This document shows, piece after piece, positions 25,312-34,221 of a stretch of 64,000 nucleotides of DNA (position 1 is the stretch's first letter; each line of letters starts with the position of its first letter). This DNA is from Pseudomonadota bacterium. GTDB taxonomy: Bacteria > Myxococcota_A > UBA9042 > GCA-2863065. The position numbers were made by a program, and so were the translations under genes. The notes beneath the pieces were generated by a model. That model was not told the origin of the DNA and did not search any database. It worked only from the letters and a program-made list of their open reading frames with translations. Location: positions 1-64,000 of the forward strand of contig SXOX01000149.1 in assembly GCA_005776585.1 (NCBI GenBank). Reading direction: 5' to 3'.

Positions 25312-28300
25312 ATGGACTCAGGGGGACTCGTGCACGTGCATCGCTCCGCTCGCTTGGCCCTCGTGCTTGTCGCGTGCCTGTCCTCGCTCGCGCACGCCGA
25401 GGGGCCGCCGATCGCTGCGCGTGACCCAATCTACCTCATGGTCATCGACCACTCGGGCTCCATGCGCGACGAGGGTCGCTGGCGCAAGGCCAAAGCGCTT
25501 GCCCTCGATCTCCTCCGCGCGGTCCCCGACGGAGCCCACGTGTGGGTTGGCCGGTTCGGCTCCGCGTGCATCTCGACGTCGTTCGATCTCCGCCAGCGGA
25601 CGGACCGCGAGCGCGCGATCGCGCACGTCGAGAGGGAGTATACGGAGCCCGCCTCCACGAGCCCGACGGCGCTCTTCGATGCCATCGGCGCGGCCGTGGT
25701 CAACGCCGAAGCGCTGTTGAAGGACGTGCCGGGTCGGCCCGTCAACCTCATGATCTACTCCGACGGCGCCGACAACGTCTCCAAGCACTGGTGCGCCGGA
25801 GCGGACCCCAACGAGGTGAGGTGTGGGCCAAAGTTGTCCGTCTGTCATCGGGTGCACCGGCTCGCCCAGCCGCCCAATGACGCCACGGTGTTCATCGGAC
25901 GCTACGCCGGGGCGCCCGAGGTGCTGTCCTCCGCGTGCGCGCGCCGTGTCGAGATGCCCGAGACCGCCGTGCACTACGTGCCGGTCGAGGTGACGCCGAA
26001 GCAGGCAGTGATCGCCCGAGACGCTCCTGCGTTTGACCTCACGTTCAGCCTCGCGGGCGAAGCGACGGCGCTGCTGGGGCCGGAGACCTCACACCGGCGC
26101 GTACAGGTGGTCTTCAACGGGAGCGGGCCGCTCGCCGGCGCTCGGTTGGCGGCGACCGAGGTGGTCCTCCAGGGCAAGACGACACAACAGCGAATGGAGC
26201 TGGTCCTCCCGGCTGGCCTGCCGGACAACCAGGACCTCCGTGGCACGATCCGCCTGACATGGCCGGCGCCCAAGTCCGGGATCGTGCTCGCGACGAACGC
26301 GGTCGACGTGACCGTCCAGAAGCAGGAGCTCGACATCACTGACGTCTGGCCCTGCCCCGGGCGCGAGCAGTGTGCCGTTCCGATTGGCCGGCCAGTCCAG
26401 TTCCTGGTCAGGACCGCCAGCGCGGCGATGGTCACCTGGTCTTCGTCGCCGGAGAGCGACGCGAACAAGCGTGACTTCGACGCGCGCGGCGCCGAGCTCA
26501 CCCATACCTACACCGAGGCGGGCCCACGGCGGGTTACAGTGACCGTCTCCCGTGGCGACCAGAAGCGCAGGCGTCAGCTCAAGCTCAACGTGCTGGACGT
26601 CTCATTTCGGATCGAACGGCCCGACGTCGTCTTCGCGGGTCAACCGGCAGTGCTGAGGGTCGATTCGCGTACGTCGCAGGGATTCACGCAGTTTCGGTGG
26701 CTCGTCGACGGTCTGCCCTTCGAGGGCCGGGGCGCTGCGGGGTCGGAGTTCGAGACGACGTTCGATCAAACGGGCCGCGTCACAGTCCGCGCGCAAGGCA
26801 CCCATGCACAGCTCGAGGGCGTCCAGCAGAGCGTCGAGCTCGACGTGCTCGCACGACCGGAGCTCATGCTCGAGGTCGGTGGCACAGGGCACGTCAATCG
26901 CGAGTCCTATGGGTACGGCGAGCTGCCGCTCGAAGCCACGACTGTCGGCCCGGTCAAGCGGGTCCGTTTCATCGTGGCACGTGTCTCTGATCCCACGTTG
27001 CGCCGTGAGGTCGGGCCGGTCGATGTCGGAGAGTCGCACCGGGCGGTCGCCGCCGTGCAACTCTACGAGCGCGATCGCTGGGAGCGGGTCGTGATCACCG
27101 CGGAGGGCGAGGTCACTGGGTGGAAGGGCGCGATATCGTCCCGATCGCACACCATCGCGCTGACGTCCCCCGACCGAACGCTCGCCTTCACGAGCCCGGC
27201 CGCCAACGCCGCGATGCGCTTTGCGACTCGGACGCCCATAGTCGCCAACGTGAGCGCCCCGGGCGTCACCGAAGTCGTTTGGTCGGCCCACGTTGGTACC
27301 GAGGTCGTAGCGCGCGACGTCGTGGCTCCCGTGATCGAGGGAAAGAGCACCTTCGAGCTCGAGATCCCGATACGGCCAACCGACGTGGACGTGGTTGTCT
27401 CGTGCGTAGGTCGCTTCGGTCCGACCTTCCCCGCGCCGCCGACGCCGCCCACGGCGACCGCGACGTGGAGCGTGCAGCACGCGCCACTCGACCTGGAGCT
27501 GAGTGTCGCGACCGCTGGCGGTTGGCGTCGACCCTATCTCCTCGTCGCAACGTGCACGCCCGAGTGCACGCGCGCGACCTGGGACTTCGGCGACGCGACG
27601 CCTGAACTCACGGGTCCGGCGCTCTCGGTCCAGCACGAATACGTCAAGGCCGGGTCCTACTCCGTTCGAGTGACCGGGACCGCGGCCGGCGGACGTACTG
27701 CGCAAGCATCGACCACGACCGTCGTCAGCTTCGCCCCCATCCGCCCGAACATCGACATTCCCGCTGCGATCGACGTCGGCAACCCGGTACGGCTCCTCGA
27801 TCGGTCGGAGGGCGACGTCGCGTCGGCCGCGTGGCTCTTGGACGACGTTGCGGTTCATGACGGCCAACACGAGGTCGTGATCGACGCGTCCGGCCATCAC
27901 GTGATCACGCGCCTCCTCGTGGCACCGGACGGCACCGAGCACGTCCTCCGCGCCGCGATCTTCGTACGCAACCCGAACGCGTTCTACCTCGTCCTTTTCG
28001 CCTGCATCGTGTCGGTATTGGCCACATTGATCGTCTTTGCGGGAAACCGTCCAGCACGCTACGAGCTTCGCGCGGCTGGGCGCGACTCCCCACTGGCGAA
28101 CGGCGCGGTGACCGAGATACCGTGGCGCCGACTTCAGTGGCGCCGGGCAAGACCGCACAAGGTGGCCCGCATGGCGGTCTCTGGACTCGCTCCCGAGGTC
28201 CCCGAGTTCGACGTGTGGCGTTCGGAGGAGTATCAATCCGCCGCGATCGTGGTGGCTCAAAGCACTGAGTCCGGCAAGGGTCACAAGGGCAATATCACGC

Positions 28301-28545
28301 TCGATGATTCGGCGGATAGCGGGCTTGGGCTCCAATTGAAGCATCACGTCTCCGATCTGTCGCAATGGATCTTGACGGGTCAGCGCGGCGGTGACGCGAA
28401 CCACGCGCCTCCCGAGTTGCATCTTCTTCTCGACGACGCACGCGCTGAGAAGCCGATCTGGAGCGATGTGTTCATCTGCGGAATCGCGGTCGTGGGAGCC
28501 ATTGCAGTCGTCTACGGAGCATGGCAGTATTTTTGCTTGGCCTAA
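25312..28545 (+). CDS. Membrane-anchored vWA/PKD surface protein, first gene of the tubulin-like operon
   Basis: A protein of 1077 aa with signal peptide LALVLVACLSSLAHA. The vWA domain begins at once: YLMVIDHSGSM gives the MIDAS DxSxS motif (Asp46, Ser48, Ser50), SPTALFDAI the MIDAS Thr, and NLMIYSDGADN the second Asp. Several Ig/PKD-like beta domains follow, including CTRATWDFGDATPEL with the PKD WDFGD motif. A TM segment at about 890-912 (FYLVLFACIVSVLATLIVFAG) leads to a basic cytoplasmic region (WRRLQWRRARPHK), and a second TM lies at the very end (FICGIAVVGAIAVVYGAW). Most of the protein is thus extracytoplasmic. ATG 25312 fits a leaderless start; GTG 25330 and 25336 have a nearby GGGGGA. 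The tubulin-like gene starts 17 bp after the stop, so this may be its outside sensor or anchor. Confidence 0.85.
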   Translation: MDSGGLVHVHRSARLALVLVACLSSLAHAEGPPIAARDPIYLMVIDHSGSMRDEGRWRKAKALALDLLRAVPDGAHVWVGRFGSACISTSFDLRQRTDRERAIAHVEREYTEPASTSPTALFDAIGAAVVNAEALLKDVPGRPVNLMIYSDGADNVSKHWCAGADPNEVRCGPKLSVCHRVHRLAQPPNDATVFIGRYAGAPEVLSSACARRVEMPETAVHYVPVEVTPKQAVIARDAPAFDLTFSLAGEATALLGPETSHRRVQVVFNGSGPLAGARLAATEVVLQGKTTQQRMELVLPAGLPDNQDLRGTIRLTWPAPKSGIVLATNAVDVTVQKQELDITDVWPCPGREQCAVPIGRPVQFLVRTASAAMVTWSSSPESDANKRDFDARGAELTHTYTEAGPRRVTVTVSRGDQKRRRQLKLNVLDVSFRIERPDVVFAGQPAVLRVDSRTSQGFTQFRWLVDGLPFEGRGAAGSEFETTFDQTGRVTVRAQGTHAQLEGVQQSVELDVLARPELMLEVGGTGHVNRESYGYGELPLEATTVGPVKRVRFIVARVSDPTLRREVGPVDVGESHRAVAAVQLYERDRWERVVITAEGEVTGWKGAISSRSHTIALTSPDRTLAFTSPAANAAMRFATRTPIVANVSAPGVTEVVWSAHVGTEVVARDVVAPVIEGKSTFELEIPIRPTDVDVVVSCVGRFGPTFPAPPTPPTATATWSVQHAPLDLELSVATAGGWRRPYLLVATCTPECTRATWDFGDATPELTGPALSVQHEYVKAGSYSVRVTGTAAGGRTAQASTTTVVSFAPIRPNIDIPAAIDVGNPVRLLDRSEGDVASAAWLLDDVAVHDGQHEVVIDASGHHVITRLLVAPDGTEHVLRAAIFVRNPNAFYLVLFACIVSVLATLIVFAGNRPARYELRAAGRDSPLANGAVTEIPWRRLQWRRARPHKVARMAVSGLAPEVPEFDVWRSEEYQSAAIVVAQSTESGKGHKGNITLDDSADSGLGLQLKHHVSDLSQWILTGQRGGDANHAPPELHLLLDDARAEKPIWSDVFICGIAVVGAIAVVYGAWQYFCLA

Positions 28546-28562
28546 GGCAACGGAGGAGACGC

Positions 28563-31500
28563 ATGGGGGGCCCTAACATTTTCGTCGGCTGTGGCGGTTC
28601 TGGACTGAAGACCATCCTACGGGTGCACGAGCTCCTCACAGAGGATCCCGAGTGGCGCAAGCGCATGGCAACCGACGTCTACTACGTGGCCGTCGATACC
28701 CACACGGAGGACCTCAACGCCTTCAATCGGGAGGTCGAAGCGCTGAATCGTGGCGCTAGGGGCCCGTACGTCACGTCGATCGCGATCGCCAAGGGCATCA
28801 CCTCGCTCCATGAGGTCGTCTATCCCGACTTCGGCCGCATCGCCCCCTCGCCGTCGGACGCGCGCGGCATCCGCCATCAGCGTCATTGGTGGCGTAATCC
28901 CAAGGGCGACCCCTTCATCGCATTCAACGTTCAGGGTCCGGTGACCGACGGGGCCGGTCAATGCCCGGCCATCGCCTACCTCCTGGCGTGGAAGCGCATG
29001 GGAGACGTCGACCGCGAGCTCCGTAAGGTCATCGACGAGATTCGCAGGCGCCGCAAGGCCGAACGCCCGCTCGAGGGGGCGCGGTTCACGGTGACCGGCA
29101 GCCTTGCCGGTGGAACCGGGCGTGGTTGTTGGAACCTCGTTGCCTACAAGCTTCGTACGTTCTTCGAGGAGGCGGGCCAGTCCGACGTCATGGTCGAGGC
29201 CTATTTCTACGACGCGTCGACATTCAACGACGTCATGGAAGCGCACCCCGAGACGAAGCTCGCGATGCATGTGAACTCCCTCACCGGCGCCTCCGAGCTC
29301 TCGTGCTGGATGAAGAACACTCAGAGCGAGCTTCGCGACGAGCCGACCTACGACTATCGGCTCCCGCGGCTCGAGTCTCCCTGGGACGAGACGGCCGACG
29401 TCATCGCCGCGGACCTGTCGCTCAACCCCAAGAGCTCCCGGCCGGTCGACATCGCCCACCTCGTCTTCCGTGCAAGCACGGCGACGCATCTCGCGACGTC
29501 GTCGCAGTTCCAGAGCATGGTTGGCACGGCGCTCTACGCAAAGACGACACTGGCGCACCTCAAGGGTGTGCAGATCAATCTTCAGAACAATCGCTACCGA
29601 GGGCTCGGGGTCGCCTCGTTCGAGGTCAACGCGACCCAGATCCGGAAGTACTTCGAGTCCCGCGCGCGCACGCGGCTTCTCGACCGGCTGCTCGAGAGCG
29701 ACGCCAGCCGGGTCGAGGATGACGCACAGGACGTCCTCGACGATCTCCAGCTGCTCGTCCGCGCCTCGGACAACAGCCTCGACGCGTTCAAGTCCGACGC
29801 AAAGGGCGACCTGCTCCAGCGCTCGCTGTATCACCTCGAGCAGGCGCGCAAGCCGCGCCTCGACAACCTGCACAAGAAGCTCGAAGCAGACGACCCGGCG
29901 CAGGTGAAGCGCTTCATCGAAGAGGCCCTGGTCCCGTCGCGGCCGGAAGCCGAGGCCGCTCTTGGGAAGGCGCTGTCGGAGCTCGTCGGTAGTGGCGGAT
30001 CGGGCGACATCGCGCAGCGAGTGGCCGCTCGGATGCAAGTGGCGCTCGAGGAGCGCCTGAAGAGGCACGCGTCTCCGAAGGATGTGCTCGACTTCCTCGC
30101 CGCGTGCGAGAAGCGCCTGCAGGACGTGGTCGATGGCCTCCCCTCGGCGCACCACATGGAAGCCGGCGCCAAGAAGCCACTCATGGAGTGGGTCACTGCG
30201 TCAAAGAAGGAATACGTGGTCTTCGGACCCCACTTCAACGCCGAAGAACGACAGCGGCTCAAGGACTTGACGCGGGCGGGCATTGGTTTCGTCCACTACA
30301 CCGACCTGCGCAACGCCATTGCGCGCACGTTCGATTCGTTGAAGGCGCCCTTCGCTCAGTGGAGGTCCTCGGCTGCGGGGATGCTCAAGCGCGTCGAACA
30401 CCTGCGGACCGAGCTCAAGCACGACCTCGCGCGCGATGCGCATGCCGGTGGCGGTGATGTGTTTCACTTGCTGTTCGCCGATCCGACCCACCCCGAGCGG
30501 TCCATCCCCGAGAGCTTCTCCGAGTCGATCTTTTACAAGCGCGAGCTTCGGCCGGTGCTTACCCGGGACGAGGAGCGTGAAGCACTCGACCGTGCGCTCG
30601 CCGCGTCCTCCGGCGCCGCGGCCCAGGTGGTCGAAGTCCTTCACAAGGCGATGTTCGCCGAGGATGCCCGCCTGTCGGCGGATCGCTACGAGCGCACGCG
30701 CGCGTTCGACGAGCAGCTCAAGGCTGCGCTCGCGGGCACGGTCAGACTCCCGCGCAACTTCATGGAGCAGTTCCGATTCCGCCCGGTCATCGAGCGCCTG
30801 CGCGGCGCATGGCTCGAACGCCTCCGGGCCGCGCGCGGCGACGAGGACCACCTGCATGCGCTCCAGAGTCAGTTCACGACGTTCTTCGGCGTTGAGGTCG
30901 AGTCCATCGGCGACGACTTCGACATGCCCGATCCGCCCGAATTCCTCTTGGCGATGGCCGCGAGCCTCGCGCGCACCTGCAAGTGCTACTGGCAAGCGCG
31001 CAAGATCCTCGTCGACCGGTCGACTGACAGGAGCAAGCGGGACGAGGTCCGGAACCCCTCCAACGTCGTAACGGACTCCATCACGCTCTTCCTGCCCGAC
31101 ATTGGAGACGCGGCCGATGACGGTGGGCTGCGCGAAGCCATGATGAAGGCGCTCCCCGACCTCGACGGTCGATTCTCCGTCGTCACGGGCAAGACCGCCA
31201 GCGCATCGAACCCCTACATCGTTCTGGCCCACGCAACGTCCTCCACCGACGAGCTCGAGGACATCCTGAGTCTCGATTACTACCGCTCCGACGCCCAGGT
31301 GAAGCGGTGGCTGGAGCTGTGCGAGTCGCCCACCGGCGACAGCTGGTTCACGAGTCGCGATGGACAGAAGGGGATCGGTTACATCGATCCCATCTACGTG
31401 CATGAGCCGCGGCTCGCCAACTACCGGTGGCGTCCCTGGCTTACGAAGGAGGGTCCTGACCTCAAGACCGAGCACCAGGCCCTCGATGCTCTGCTGTACG

Positions 31501-31979
31501 CGCTCTATGAGCCGCCCGAAGCGCTCGCGTCACAGCTCGGCAAGATCGGCTGGACGCTGCCAGTGGCCACGATGGGCGCAAAGCAGCGAATCGCTTTCAC
31601 GCGGCAGGCCTATAGCATCGAAGAGTGGCAGCGCTCCGGCACGACAACCGCCGATCCGCGACCGTGGAAGACCGGCGACATCCTGGGCATCGGGCTTCAT
31701 CGTGCACTCGCTGTCCTTCGGGGCCAGGGTGACAAGCAGGCGCGTGATTCGGATGCGTGGCGCGCGTGGCGCCCGGCGCTGTACGGAGAGGCCGAGGTCT
31801 TCTGGACCTCTGTCGGGACGAAGCTCGGCTTTGGCGCAGGATCCGATCGCCGCAAGGATCTGTGGCGGGTACATCGGGACCGTTTCGCGACATTGCTCAC
31901 CAAGGCCAAGCGCGAGACCGAGGAGTACGAGGCACTGGACCAGCTCCTGAAGCGCATCGAAGAGCACCTCCGCACCTGA
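28563..31979 (+). CDS. Tubulin-like GTPase (Tubulin_2 type) with long C-terminal extension
   Basis: A protein of 1138 aa. ATG 28563 is preceded by GGAGGAG with a 5-nt gap; an in-frame start at 28521 lies inside the previous gene. Residues 3-20 (PNIFVGCGGSGLKTILRVHE) are the first strand and Gly-rich T1 loop. Residues 178-188 (TGSLAGGTGRG) are the tubulin/FtsZ T4 signature GGGTGxG in the variant form AGGTGRG, which holds the GTP phosphates. This matches the Tubulin_2 family (PF13809 by pattern). FtsZ has about 380 residues; here some 700 residues of mostly helical, charged sequence follow the GTPase part. A T7-loop catalytic motif could not be assigned, so polymerisation-coupled hydrolysis is uncertain. 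It is probably cytoplasmic and the core of the five-gene operon. Confidence 0.85.
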   Translation: MGGPNIFVGCGGSGLKTILRVHELLTEDPEWRKRMATDVYYVAVDTHTEDLNAFNREVEALNRGARGPYVTSIAIAKGITSLHEVVYPDFGRIAPSPSDARGIRHQRHWWRNPKGDPFIAFNVQGPVTDGAGQCPAIAYLLAWKRMGDVDRELRKVIDEIRRRRKAERPLEGARFTVTGSLAGGTGRGCWNLVAYKLRTFFEEAGQSDVMVEAYFYDASTFNDVMEAHPETKLAMHVNSLTGASELSCWMKNTQSELRDEPTYDYRLPRLESPWDETADVIAADLSLNPKSSRPVDIAHLVFRASTATHLATSSQFQSMVGTALYAKTTLAHLKGVQINLQNNRYRGLGVASFEVNATQIRKYFESRARTRLLDRLLESDASRVEDDAQDVLDDLQLLVRASDNSLDAFKSDAKGDLLQRSLYHLEQARKPRLDNLHKKLEADDPAQVKRFIEEALVPSRPEAEAALGKALSELVGSGGSGDIAQRVAARMQVALEERLKRHASPKDVLDFLAACEKRLQDVVDGLPSAHHMEAGAKKPLMEWVTASKKEYVVFGPHFNAEERQRLKDLTRAGIGFVHYTDLRNAIARTFDSLKAPFAQWRSSAAGMLKRVEHLRTELKHDLARDAHAGGGDVFHLLFADPTHPERSIPESFSESIFYKRELRPVLTRDEEREALDRALAASSGAAAQVVEVLHKAMFAEDARLSADRYERTRAFDEQLKAALAGTVRLPRNFMEQFRFRPVIERLRGAWLERLRAARGDEDHLHALQSQFTTFFGVEVESIGDDFDMPDPPEFLLAMAASLARTCKCYWQARKILVDRSTDRSKRDEVRNPSNVVTDSITLFLPDIGDAADDGGLREAMMKALPDLDGRFSVVTGKTASASNPYIVLAHATSSTDELEDILSLDYYRSDAQVKRWLELCESPTGDSWFTSRDGQKGIGYIDPIYVHEPRLANYRWRPWLTKEGPDLKTEHQALDALLYALYEPPEALASQLGKIGWTLPVATMGAKQRIAFTRQAYSIEEWQRSGTTTADPRPWKTGDILGIGLHRALAVLRGQGDKQARDSDAWRAWRPALYGEAEVFWTSVGTKLGFGAGSDRRKDLWRVHRDRFATLLTKAKRETEEYEALDQLLKRIEEHLRT

Positions 31980-31989
31980 GCCGACCTAC

Positions 31990-34221
31990 ATGCCCAAAGA
32001 TCGCCTGCTGCTGCTCACGGACTCGCGTTGTCTTCGGGAGCTCGTCGATCACGGCGGCCTTCCGGAGGGTCTGGTCGTGACGCCGAATGGGCGAACTCCG
32101 GACCTCTCCGACTCGCGACTCGCCGGAAAACTGGTCGCTTGCGATCCGGACCTCTTCGTGAGCGGCGAGGTCCGAAATCGGACCGAAGACCAGCAGCGCG
32201 ACGTGTTCTACGGGCAGCTCATCGGCACCTCGATGTGCCATCTCGTCGTGCTCGACGCCGTCGCTCAGCTGCACGACGGCACGAGCGACGCCGCGCGTCC
32301 AAACACCACCCGTGCGCTCCAGGACTGGTATGAGCGGTTCATGCGCGAGGCCAATCGCATCCCGAAGCGGCGACAGGAGTTCCGGCACGTCCTGATCGTT
32401 GTCTGTGCCGATGGCCTGCCAGCTGAGCGCGAGCGCGACATCGACGCGCTCTTGGAGAACGCTCGCGAATTCGTCGATGAATGCTACGTGATGGCGGACA
32501 TGCTCGAGCTCGGCCAGAACCAGGTCATTCACGCGAGCTACGGCTGGCCCCTCCCCACGGCCCGGCTCCTCTTCAGGCTGCTCTCGGAGGTCCAGAAGCA
32601 GCGCGCCGGAGGCTCCGTGTCGCGCTATGCGTGGCGCGCCCTCGAGATTGCGCCAGGTCTCGATCCGGAGCGCATCCAGGAGCAGTGCGACCACCACGTT
32701 CGTGAACAGGCAAGCCGGCTCTTGAGCCGCGCCGTTGGCGGCGAAGACCTCAGCACGTGGAACGCCACGTACCGGCGCAGCTTTGCGCCCGAGAGTGACT
32801 CCGCCCAACTGCCGCCCTTGAAGCTCGCGCCAATCGAGGCGCCCATGTGGGCCGCCGATGATGCTCGTGAGGCCCTTTCCCTCGCCTCCGACGCAGCGCG
32901 AGGTGACGCCGCCATGGCTGAGGCCGGGCGGTCCGACCGAGCCACGTTTGCGGCGGGCGCCGAGGCTCGGTTGCGCGCGATACAGGACTCGGTTCGCTAT
33001 GCTTGGAGTCTCGTCGCAGGGGGCCCGGGGTGCGTAGGCATGCTACTGAATCAGGGGCGACCCGAGCCGCAGGACCTGCACGCGCACCTCGACCGGGTCA
33101 CGGCGCAATGGCGGGCGATTCGCGAGCTCGACCAAGAACATCAGGAGCGCCTTGCGATCGCCTCGGCGTGCGTCGATGAGTACGAGAAGGCACGCGCGGC
33201 GTTCATCGGTTTCAATGTTCGGGTTCTCATTGGTATCGTTGTCGCGATTGCTGCGGCGTTCCTCGGGCACTCGATCTTGCGGGGGCTGTGGGATAGCGCA
33301 TGGGTCACGCTCGGGGTCGTGGTGGCTGCCGCAGCCGGAGCGTCGATTGCAGCCTATTGGACCGCGCGGCAGGAGCAGCGAGCTGGCGAGGTGGCCGCCA
33401 AGTCGATGGGCGAGCTGCTGGGCGCCGCAGACGACGCGGTGCGGGAACGTGGGGAGGCCGCACGGACCGCGGCGCGTCTCGCAAACGAGTTTTGGACCAG
33501 ACTTCGGGCGCGTGCCGCTGCCGCCCGCCTCGAGCGGCTCCTTCGTCGAGTCCAGCTCGTCTTGGTCCGCGAGTTGACACCGGAATCGGAAGGAGTCGAG
33601 CACCGCTCGGGGTGGTCGAAGGAGGCGGCAATGGAGTCGCCGGATACCGCGGAATTTCAGGCCGATCAGCGTGCACGGCTGCGCCGGCTGACGACGATCT
33701 CCGCGCAAGGCAGCCTCGCAGGCCCTGCACGGAGGATCGATCTCGTGGAGGTCATCGCGCGGTTCGAGCACGAGCTTCTGCACTTCTGGCGGGACGTGTG
33801 CGAGCGCCACGACAAGCTACCGGCAGGACATCTTCCTGCGACGGTGCTGAGCGAGCGCATCCGCGAGTTCGCCCGTCAATTCCGTGAGGCGGTCAGCGGC
33901 GAGGTTCGACGGCAGCTCCTCACGCCCGAGGCCGGCGTCGAGTCGCCGTCCGTCTTGTCTAGCCTCGCCGAGGCTTTGAACGATCGCTTCAGCTATTTCA
34001 TGAGCTACCCGATGGCGGGTCCCCCGAGCGCGGCTGACGCAGTACACACCGTCGTCTTCCTGAATCCGGATCACGCCCATCCGTCACCAGATCGGAACCA
34101 TCCATTCATCACCAAGGATGGGGAGTTCCTGCGGGGGACCGGTGTCGTCGCCATTGCCATTCAGACCGTGCGCCTCGAGCAGATCGAGCGTGCCCCGGCC
34201 GCTGAGTCGGCCATCGCGTGA
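31990..34221 (+). CDS. Two-TM partner protein of the tubulin-like operon
   Basis: A protein of 743 aa of unrecognised family, starting 10 bp after the tubulin-like gene. The first 200 residues alternate strands and helices in a Rossmann-like order (DRLLLLTDSRCLREL, HLVVLDAVAQL, FRHVLIVVCADGL, NQVIHASYGWPLPTARLLFRLL). Helical sequence leads to two close TM segments at about 408-430 (FNVRVLIGIVVAIAAAFLG) and 437-458 (AWVTLGVVVAAAAGASIAAYW). An Ala/Arg/Glu-rich likely coiled coil comes next (AVRERGEAARTAARLANEFWTRLRARAAA), then a mixed C-terminal domain with FLNPDHAHPSPD. Both large parts are probably cytoplasmic, joined by a membrane hairpin, which would tether the tubulin-like protein to the membrane. 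The stop overlaps the next start as GTGA. Confidence 0.7.
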   Translation: MPKDRLLLLTDSRCLRELVDHGGLPEGLVVTPNGRTPDLSDSRLAGKLVACDPDLFVSGEVRNRTEDQQRDVFYGQLIGTSMCHLVVLDAVAQLHDGTSDAARPNTTRALQDWYERFMREANRIPKRRQEFRHVLIVVCADGLPAERERDIDALLENAREFVDECYVMADMLELGQNQVIHASYGWPLPTARLLFRLLSEVQKQRAGGSVSRYAWRALEIAPGLDPERIQEQCDHHVREQASRLLSRAVGGEDLSTWNATYRRSFAPESDSAQLPPLKLAPIEAPMWAADDAREALSLASDAARGDAAMAEAGRSDRATFAAGAEARLRAIQDSVRYAWSLVAGGPGCVGMLLNQGRPEPQDLHAHLDRVTAQWRAIRELDQEHQERLAIASACVDEYEKARAAFIGFNVRVLIGIVVAIAAAFLGHSILRGLWDSAWVTLGVVVAAAAGASIAAYWTARQEQRAGEVAAKSMGELLGAADDAVRERGEAARTAARLANEFWTRLRARAAAARLERLLRRVQLVLVRELTPESEGVEHRSGWSKEAAMESPDTAEFQADQRARLRRLTTISAQGSLAGPARRIDLVEVIARFEHELLHFWRDVCERHDKLPAGHLPATVLSERIREFARQFREAVSGEVRRQLLTPEAGVESPSVLSSLAEALNDRFSYFMSYPMAGPPSAADAVHTVVFLNPDHAHPSPDRNHPFITKDGEFLRGTGVVAIAIQTVRLEQIERAPAAESAIA

